A stretch of DNA of 64,000 nucleotides, from NCBI GenBank assembly GCA_905234075.1, contig CAJOGI010000004.1, forward strand, positions 124,001 to 188,000, read 5' to 3'. Position 1 is the first letter of the stretch; the number at the start of each line of letters is the position of its first letter. A model generated the notes under the pieces. That model worked only from the letters and a program-made list of their open reading frames with translations, searched no databases and was not told the DNA's origin. The position numbers and the translations under genes were made by a program. This stretch comes from an uncultured Synergistales bacterium. Its GTDB lineage: Bacteria > Synergistota > Synergistia > Synergistales > Aminobacteriaceae. This document shows positions 58,314 to 64,000 of this stretch, piece by piece.

Positions 58314-59660
58314 ATGAATCTGAGCTATAAAACTTTTCCTCATAATTCCGAAGCCGAACGCGCTGTGCTTGGAGCCGCAATGCTTTCTAAAGACGCTCTG
58401 AGCAGCGCACTGGAAATATTAAAGCCCGACGATTTTTACGACATCAATAACAAAATCGCTTATGAAATTTTCGTGGGAATGTATGCGGCTGATAAGCCCG
58501 TAGATTTAGTTACAGTGTCGGAAGAAATGAAAGCCAGAGGAGTTTTTGACAGGCTCGGAGGACAGCCCTTCCTAGCTGATTTAATTTCGGATATCACAAT
58601 AACCGCAAACGTGGTTTATCATGCTGAAATAGTCAGAGAACACGCGGTCAGAAGAAAATTAATCGAGGCCGGGAATAAAATAATTTCTCTTGCTTTTCAA
58701 ATCGACAAGCCCACAGAAGGAATTATCGAAGAGATTGAAAAATTAATTTTTGATGCGGCTCTAAATAAAAGCTCGCCGGATTTTCGGCACGTAAAAGAAA
58801 TAATCAGTCCTGTTTTTGCAAATGTTGAGGAAAGATTTAATAAGAGCGGAGAACTTGTCGCAGGGTATCCTACGGAATTTACAGACCTTAACGGTTACAC
58901 CGGAGGTTTTCAGCCCGGAAGCCTGAACATAATCGCGGCACGCCCTTCAATGGGAAAAACTGCCTTTGCTCTAAATATTGCGCAGTTCGGAGGAAAAGAA
59001 AATAACATTCCTGTTTTAATTTTCAGTTTGGAAATGCCGGCGGAGCAGTTAGTTTTGAGAATGCTGGCGGCGGAGTCGGAAACAGATTTATCGAAGCTCA
59101 ATAAGGGAACTTTAGACACGGCAGACTTTCAAAAAGTGCGTAAAGCCTGCGATGTTTTAGCTCGAAGAGATATTTATATCAATGACGATTCGGCTTTGAC
59201 GGCTATAGAATTTCGTGCACGCTGTCGGCGATTTAAGACAAAGTACCCGAATTTAGGTTTAATCATTGTCGATTATCTTCAATTAATGAACACCGGTACG
59301 AATAACGCAAACAGCGGAAGACAACAGGAAGTCGCAGAAATTTCGAGAATATTAAAAGCCGTTGCGCGTGAATTAAATTGTCCTGTCATTGCACTTTCAC
59401 AGCTTTCAAGGGCAGCCGAGCAGAGAACAGAAAAAAAACCGCAGCTTTCAGATTTAAGGGACTCCGGCGCGATTGAGCAGGACGCTGACGTTGTAATGTT
59501 AATGTTCAGAGAAGATTATTACTCTGACGACGAGCAGAACCCGGAACAGGACAGCAAAGCGGATATTCGCGTCGCAAAAAACAGAAACGGACGCACGGGA
59601 GTTTTTAACTTAACATTCAGGCGCGAATGTACAAGATTTTTTAGTTACGGCAATTATTAA
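58314..59660 (+). CDS. dnaB: Replicative DNA helicase DnaB
   Basis: 448 aa. The N-terminal primase-binding domain begins FPHNSEAERAVLGAAMLS. The RecA-like domain has IIAARPSMGKTAFALNIA (Walker A), LGLIIVDYLQLM (Walker B), LSQLSRAAEQR and LSDLRDSGAIEQDADVVMLM. No intein. Coupled to rplI. Confidence 0.97.
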   Translation: MNLSYKTFPHNSEAERAVLGAAMLSKDALSSALEILKPDDFYDINNKIAYEIFVGMYAADKPVDLVTVSEEMKARGVFDRLGGQPFLADLISDITITANVVYHAEIVREHAVRRKLIEAGNKIISLAFQIDKPTEGIIEEIEKLIFDAALNKSSPDFRHVKEIISPVFANVEERFNKSGELVAGYPTEFTDLNGYTGGFQPGSLNIIAARPSMGKTAFALNIAQFGGKENNIPVLIFSLEMPAEQLVLRMLAAESETDLSKLNKGTLDTADFQKVRKACDVLARRDIYINDDSALTAIEFRARCRRFKTKYPNLGLIIVDYLQLMNTGTNNANSGRQQEVAEISRILKAVARELNCPVIALSQLSRAAEQRTEKKPQLSDLRDSGAIEQDADVVMLMFREDYYSDDEQNPEQDSKADIRVAKNRNGRTGVFNLTFRRECTRFFSYGNY

Positions 59661-59684
59661 TTTAATTTAGGAGGTTTTATTTTC

Positions 59685-60590
59685 ATGAAAAAATTAATTT
59701 CAGTTATTGCTCTTTTAGTTTTAATGGCGGCTCCGTCGTTTGCCCTAAGCGACGCAGAGTATCTAAAGATGAAGAAAAACAGTCAGAGTTTTGCACGTGC
59801 CGACAGAAAATTAACAAATACTTGGAATAAATTAAAAAAATCTCTGCCGGAATTTGTTTTCAAAGAGCTTCAGAAATTTCAAAGCGCGTGGGTTAAAAAA
59901 GGCCGCGACGATGACGCAAAAAATTACATCAAAGAAGGCTACTCGCGCACAGAGGCTTACACAATGGCAACGAATGACCGCGCTAACGCACTTCCCGAAA
60001 TTGCTCAAAACTTAATGAACAATTCCGAAGGCTATGAACCTGCCGATGCCGGCGATTATGAGGACGGCAGCTTTGAAGAAATCGGACGCGACTACGGCGA
60101 AGAAGTGACAGCAGCAAAAAAGCCGGACAGACAGGAAAATAAGAAATCAGAAAATAAAAAGCCCGCAAAAAAATCTGCTAATCATGATGAAAATAACTAT
60201 GACGGAGACGATGACGGAAAAGGCGAAATAGAAGAAAACCGCTTCAAAGATTCAGAAGCTAATTCCGAAGGGATAGTCTATGAAGGAAATTACACAAGAC
60301 GCAACAGCGGAAGCAAGGGCGGTTTCATGACGGTGTTGATCACGAATAAAGACGATATGGAAGCCGAAGTTACGATAAGCCTCAAAAATCCCGAAGTTAC
60401 TTGGAGCGCAAAGGGCTGGATCGGAACAGAAAATAACTTGCTTGAACTTTTCGATGAAAACTACAGCAACTGTCAGATAAATTTAACTTTCAGCAAGGGC
60501 CGCGTAAAAGTTGAAAGCTCACCCGATGATAGCTGGAACGAAGTTTTAGGCGAGGGTGTCAGGCTCGACGGAGTTTATGATAGAAATTAA
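59685..60590 (+). CDS. Exported protein with LprI/DUF1311-like N-terminal domain
   Basis: 301 aa. Signal peptide KKLISVIALLVLMAAPSFALS. Residues about 25-115 (EYLKMKKNSQSFARADRKLTNTWNKLKKSLP...QSAWVKKGRDDDA) resemble the lysozyme-inhibitor-like LprI fold, but without its usual cysteines. A charged, low-complexity linker (KKPDRQENKKSENKKPAKKS, then acidic) leads to a C-terminal region that may be a beta-sandwich (VLITNKDDMEAEVTISLK...WSAKGWIG). Possibly an envelope stress or lysozyme-resistance protein; function not assigned. Confidence 0.62.
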   Translation: MKKLISVIALLVLMAAPSFALSDAEYLKMKKNSQSFARADRKLTNTWNKLKKSLPEFVFKELQKFQSAWVKKGRDDDAKNYIKEGYSRTEAYTMATNDRANALPEIAQNLMNNSEGYEPADAGDYEDGSFEEIGRDYGEEVTAAKKPDRQENKKSENKKPAKKSANHDENNYDGDDDGKGEIEENRFKDSEANSEGIVYEGNYTRRNSGSKGGFMTVLITNKDDMEAEVTISLKNPEVTWSAKGWIGTENNLLELFDENYSNCQINLTFSKGRVKVESSPDDSWNEVLGEGVRLDGVYDRN

Positions 60591-60593
60591 ATT

Positions 60594-60640
60594 TTAGGTA
60601 GGAGGTAGGAGTTTTTTCCTCGTTCCTAATTCCTCACTCA
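60594..60640 (+). repeat. AGGAGTTAGGA-type repeats in inverted arrangement
   Basis: TAGGTAGGAGGTAGGAG, six T, then CCTCGTTCCTAATTCCTCAC: two repeat arms facing each other around a T-run, able to fold into a hairpin between two plus-strand genes. Confidence 0.6.
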
Positions 60641-60701
60641 TCATTAAAAAAAATTAATGTATAATCTCAATAGTCTCAAATTTTTCAGGAGGTAAAATTC
60701 A

Positions 60702-61526
60702 ATGAAAAAATTATTATGCGTGCTTTTGTTTGTTTGTTTGTTCGCGTCAACGGCTTTCGCGTCTCACAGGGTCGGTGTCATCAAAAACCTCAACGTAACG
60801 GAAGAAGAATTTAAGCATTTTGTTGAAGAAAGACAAAAGACCGGCAAGACTCAAATTTTCTCAACTACCACAAGAGAAAATCCTACCTTCGTATTTTTCG
60901 ATACGTTCATGGCAATGCAGATGGCACTCGATGCGGGAAATATTGATGAAATTCTGCTGCCGGAAGATACTGCCGAGTATCTCATTAATGTAACCGAGAA
61001 ATATTATTATGTGGCCTGCGTCGTAAGTACAACTCCGATAACTTTGAACTTCGGCTTTAGATCAAAAGATGACCCCGCGCTGAAAAATAAATTTAACGAG
61101 GCAATTATTTCAATGAAAGCTGACGGAACCCTCGCAATTTTGGAGGATAAATACATCGCAAATGCAGGAATAGGCGATCCTGAGCCGGTGGAGTTAGGGC
61201 ACTATGAGAACATTGACAAAACAATCACGGTTGCTGTTACAGGCGACATTCCTCCTATAGATTTTGTAAATGCTGAAGGGAAACCGGCAGGATTCAGCAC
61301 GGCTGTAATTGCTGAGATAGCGAAGAGATTAAAAATTAACGTTGAGCTCGTTAATATCGATGCCGGAGCGCGTGCGTCGTCTTTAGCTTCGGGGCGTTCC
61401 GATGTTGTCTTCTGGTTCCAGTCGTATAAAGATCTTGACGGCACACAGCCGGATATTCCTGAAGGCGTAGTGCTTTCCGAGCCTTATTACCAGTGGAACG
61501 AATTTTTCCACATTGCTAAACGCTAA
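60702..61526 (+). CDS. Exported solute-binding protein (family 3 type, unusual lobe order)
   Basis: 274 aa; signal peptide KKLLCVLLFVCLFASTAFAS. The second half (about 165-274) is a typical N-terminal lobe of family 3 amino-acid-binding proteins: ITVAVTGDIPPIDFVNAEGKPAGFSTAVIAEIAKRL and SLASGRSDVVFWF. The first half ends with FGFRSKDDPALKNKFNEAIISMKADGTLAILEDKYI, which is normally the C-terminus of such proteins. So the lobes appear swapped or circularly permuted. It may bind amino acids or be a signalling relative; no permease is adjacent. Confidence 0.72.
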   Translation: MKKLLCVLLFVCLFASTAFASHRVGVIKNLNVTEEEFKHFVEERQKTGKTQIFSTTTRENPTFVFFDTFMAMQMALDAGNIDEILLPEDTAEYLINVTEKYYYVACVVSTTPITLNFGFRSKDDPALKNKFNEAIISMKADGTLAILEDKYIANAGIGDPEPVELGHYENIDKTITVAVTGDIPPIDFVNAEGKPAGFSTAVIAEIAKRLKINVELVNIDAGARASSLASGRSDVVFWFQSYKDLDGTQPDIPEGVVLSEPYYQWNEFFHIAKR

Positions 61527-61529
61527 AAT

Positions 61530-61566
61530 TAACTCTTAACTCCTTGCTCCTAACTCTTTACTCTTA
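61530..61566 (-). repeat. AGGAGTTAGGA-type short repeat (minus orientation)
   Basis: Degenerate CTTAACTCC/CTCCTAACT units between the binding-protein gene and the MATE gene. Confidence 0.55.
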
Positions 61567-61590
61567 AATTTTGTAAAGGCAGAAATAAAA

Positions 61591-62934
61591 ATGGCAAAGA
61601 CTGCACTCGAAGCACGCTATGATTACATGACAAAGACCCCCGTAAATAAATTAATCACTGTTCTTGCGATCCCTACGATTATCAGCATGATGGTTACGAA
61701 TTTATATAACATGGCAGATACTTTTTTTGTAGGCCGGCTTTCTACACAGGCTACGGCGGCGGTCGGTGTTGTCTTGCCGTTGATGAATATAATTCAGGCT
61801 GTCGGATTTTTTTGCGGACACGGCTCCGGCAATTACGTCTCGCGTAAACTCGGCGCAGGGGAAATCAAAGAAGCTCAGGAGATGGCCTCGACGGGGTTTG
61901 CTCTTGCGTTTCTGCTGGGCGGTGTAATTCTTTCGTTCGGCCTTATAAAATTAACGCAGTTTTCAATTTCGCTAGGAGCTACTGATGAAATTATAAAAGA
62001 CACGCAGGACTATATGAGAATAATTTTAATAGGCACTCCGTTTATGACCTCGCAGATTGTAATTAATAATCAGCTCCGTTTTCAGGGCAGTGCTTTTTAT
62101 GCGATGATAGGGCTTGTAAGCGGCGCAATATTAAATATTTTTCTTGACCCCTTATTTATTTTTACGTTCGGTCTCGGGGTGGGCGGCGCGGCTCTTGCTA
62201 CTATATTGAGCCAGCTTGTGAGCTTTTTTATTTTGTTTTACGGCTCAACTAAAGGCGCAAATATCCGAATACATTTCAAAAATATAAGATTAAATGCTCA
62301 TTATTTATTGCAGATAATTAACGGCGGATCCCCTTCGCTTGCCCGCAACGCTTTAATAAGTATCTCAAGCATTTTATTAAACAGGACAGCCGGAGAAATT
62401 GCAGGCCACGCGGCTATTGCAGGAATGTCGGTCGTAAACCGCGTAATGATGTTCGCAAATTCCGCGTTAATAGGCTTCGGTCAGGGTTATCAGCCCGTGT
62501 GCAGTTATAACTACGGCGCAAAACTTTACGGCCGCGTCAAAGAAGGCTATAAATTCTGCGCAGCTTACGGAACTTTATTTTTAATATGCCTCGCAATAAT
62601 CAGCGAATTTTTTTCGGCAGAGATTATAAAATTTTTCAGAGACGATATTGAAGTTATTTTAGTTGGAAGCGTCGCGCTGCGCTGGCAGATGTTCACGATG
62701 CCTCTAAACGCCACGATAGTTATTTCAAACATGATGCTTCAGTCAATCGGGAAAGGAATACGCGCAACAATAACGGCTTCAGCGCGGTCAGGAATATTTT
62801 TCATTCCGTCGATCTTAATCCTTTCAAAATTTTACGGTCTTTTCGGTGTCGAGATTGCCCAGCCCGTCGCGGACGTGTTCGCTTTTACTCTTGTTATTCC
62901 TTTGACTTTTTCAGTGTGGCGGGAAATGAATTAG
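61591..62934 (+). CDS. MATE-family efflux transporter
   Basis: 447 aa, 12 helices. MTKTPVNKLITVLAIPTIISMMVTNLYNMADTFFVGRL is the N-terminus (about 14-51); QAVGFFCGHGSGNYVSRKLG and DPLFIFTFGLGVGGAALATILSQ are typical MATE repeats. It should expel drugs or metabolites with Na+ or H+. Unlike the MATE at 49377 it has no ATPase extension. The stop codon sits in an AGGAGTTAGGA repeat. Confidence 0.9.
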   Translation: MAKTALEARYDYMTKTPVNKLITVLAIPTIISMMVTNLYNMADTFFVGRLSTQATAAVGVVLPLMNIIQAVGFFCGHGSGNYVSRKLGAGEIKEAQEMASTGFALAFLLGGVILSFGLIKLTQFSISLGATDEIIKDTQDYMRIILIGTPFMTSQIVINNQLRFQGSAFYAMIGLVSGAILNIFLDPLFIFTFGLGVGGAALATILSQLVSFFILFYGSTKGANIRIHFKNIRLNAHYLLQIINGGSPSLARNALISISSILLNRTAGEIAGHAAIAGMSVVNRVMMFANSALIGFGQGYQPVCSYNYGAKLYGRVKEGYKFCAAYGTLFLICLAIISEFFSAEIIKFFRDDIEVILVGSVALRWQMFTMPLNATIVISNMMLQSIGKGIRATITASARSGIFFIPSILILSKFYGLFGVEIAQPVADVFAFTLVIPLTFSVWREMN

Positions 62935-62952
62935 GAGTTAGGAATTTTTTTC

Positions 62953-64000
62953 TTAAATCTTAAAACTTCCTGTGATTTTTGTGCCTTGTCCGGGTGCTGA
63001 TTTAATTTTCAAATTTCCGCCCATTAAAGACATTCGCTCGGTCATGCTTGCAAGTCCGCGATGGCCTTCGATTCTTAAAGCCTCGTGATTAATTTTTTCG
63101 GACTCGAAGCCGTTTCCGTTGTCAATAATTTCAAGCGTTATGTTATTTTCGCTGTCCTTGCTTAATTGAATGTGAACTTCGCTGGCTTCTCCGTGCCGCA
63201 CGGCATTTGAGACAGCTTCTTGAACAATTCTCAAGAGCGATAAAGATTTTTCGTTTTCAATGTCAATTTCTCTAGCTTCGTCATCAAAATCAAAATCCGC
63301 GCTTACTTGAATATCATAAACCTGCGAGAGTCTTTCGGCTAATTCCGTTAGAGCTTCAACAAGGCCGAGATCCATCCACGGCGGAGCAAGTTCATCGCAT
63401 AACGCTCTCAACTCCCGGACGACGCTTTTAGCTATTGTCTCAGTTAATTTAATCCGTGCAACGTCGCTGTGATTTTCGTCGTCTATTGCCATGTGAAGCT
63501 GTTGAACGAGAGCCGTTATATCCTGTAATGGTCCGTCATGAATTTCTCTTGCCATGTCGACTCTTTCGCGCTCCTGCGCCTGAACGACATCACGGACATA
63601 GCGGTTTCTTAAATTATCGCGTTCGACCGCTGCTTGGGCAAAACGCTTTAACGCATTATGAACGCTGTCAATCTCTTTTATTGCGTCTTTATTAGGATTT
63701 TCCGGGACATCTTCGCCGAGCGTCATGTTGTCAATTTCAGCGACCAGAGATTTTAACGGAATAACTAACCTGCTCCATAATAATTTTATTCCGACAAAAC
63801 TGCTCAACGCAATAATGACAAGTAATATCGGCCATATTCTGACGACTCCGACAAGCCCTCCCAGTAACTGCGCCCACGATACTGCCGCGACGACGTAGCC
63901 TCCGCCAGCGCGTTTAACCGGATAAATTGCAAGAGTGTACTGTGCGCCCTCTCTGTCCTCAACTTTTACGGCCTTGCCTACAGGAAGATCGCTCCGCCAT
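62953..64000 (-). CDS. Sensor histidine kinase, HisKA_3 (NarX/DesK-like) type, N-terminus outside window
   Basis: The frame is open to the window edge, so the gene starts beyond 64000. From the edge: part of an extracytoplasmic sensor (YTLAIYPVKRAGGGYVVAAVS), one helix (VRIWPILLVIIALSSFVG), a HAMP-like linker, then ERVDMAREIHDGPLQDITALV with the phospho-acceptor His and Asp of HisKA_3, and an ATPase domain with RIVQEAVSNAVRHGEAS (N box), IIDNGNGFE (G1) and GHRGLASMTERMSLMGG (G2). The paired response regulator is not visible. It converges on the MATE gene with an 18-bp gap. Confidence 0.9.
   Translation of the reverse strand, partial: WRSDLPVGKAVKVEDREGAQYTLAIYPVKRAGGGYVVAAVSWAQLLGGLVGVVRIWPILLVIIALSSFVGIKLLWSRLVIPLKSLVAEIDNMTLGEDVPENPNKDAIKEIDSVHNALKRFAQAAVERDNLRNRYVRDVVQAQERERVDMAREIHDGPLQDITALVQQLHMAIDDENHSDVARIKLTETIAKSVVRELRALCDELAPPWMDLGLVEALTELAERLSQVYDIQVSADFDFDDEAREIDIENEKSLSLLRIVQEAVSNAVRHGEASEVHIQLSKDSENNITLEIIDNGNGFESEKINHEALRIEGHRGLASMTERMSLMGGNLKIKSAPGQGTKITGSFKI

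Overview
The window looks like a chromosomal segment of an AT-rich, host-associated anaerobe of the Synergistota. Two C-terminal anchors of the Synergist-CTERM type (SGGGC motif, hydrophobic stretch, basic tail) are the most specific evidence: one on a subtilase at 710-2413 and one on a decayed surface protein near 38630. The rest fits a Gram-negative amino-acid fermenter: grdC/grdD of glycine/betaine reductase, a DUF3343 gene, a YedF-like gene, several Na+-coupled transporters and an aminoarabinose (lipid A modification) operon.

Layout. 1-6100 (+): sirtuin (cut by the window edge), Synergist-CTERM subtilase, an orphan YefM-type antitoxin flanked by 30-bp direct repeats, an unknown 468-aa protein, MetA and an AEC transporter. 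6.2-14.1 kb: mainly minus-strand housekeeping (hpt, yedF-like, thyX, nucleoside-binding protein, rpmE, rpsO, DUF2232, rpsR, ssb, rpsF), with tRNA-Gln and a sodium:solute symporter on plus. 14.3-18 kb (+): queH, tRNA-Ser, grdC, grdD, DUF3343. 18-24.1 kb (-): arnC, formyltransferase, arnD, arnB, decarboxylase, arnT, divergent from ugd, which carries a frameshift in an A7 tract. 26-30.1 kb (+): three exported hydrolases. 30.2-38 kb (-): a sugar operon (XylFGH-type ABC transporter, FucI/AraA-like isomerase, DUF4867, XylB-type kinase) behind a good sigma-70 promoter with a palindrome at its start point. 38-42 kb: a gene graveyard (Synergist-CTERM pseudogene, tyrosine-recombinase remnant, methylmalonyl-CoA epimerase pseudogene) around an intact STAS-acyl-CoA ligase fusion. 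42.1-53.1 kb (-): STAS protein, SpoIIE-type phosphatase, MATE transporter fused to an RsbW-like ATPase, and a 2416-aa NRPS (C-A-T-C-A-T-reductase). 53.3-56.5 kb (-): NCS2 and AGCS transporters. 56.8-62.9 kb (+): small ZapA-like genes, glyoxalase, rplI-dnaB, two exported proteins, MATE. The window ends in a sensor kinase (-).

The most notable locus is 38.9-53.1 kb. A complete set of partner-switching modules (phosphatase, STAS, ATPase/kinase) shares an operon with a dimodular reductase-terminated NRPS. The kinase-like domain is fused to the exporter, and a second STAS domain is fused to the nearby acyl-CoA ligase that could supply the N-acyl starter. I infer an N-acyl dipeptide aldehyde (or cyclised derivative) whose production and export are tied together by reversible STAS phosphorylation. 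No sigma factor is visible in the window. NRPS-MATE-STAS-phosphatase clusters have, as I recall, been noted in other gut and rumen anaerobes, so the gene set is not wholly new; the fusions and their regulatory logic are the part that looks undescribed. The locus is visibly richer in G+C than its flanks.

Other signals: a dispersed ~110-135 bp intergenic repeat in four copies, a TAGGAGTTAGGA-type short repeat at seven gene ends, and separation of rplI-dnaB from the rpsF-ssb-rpsR-DUF2232 block.
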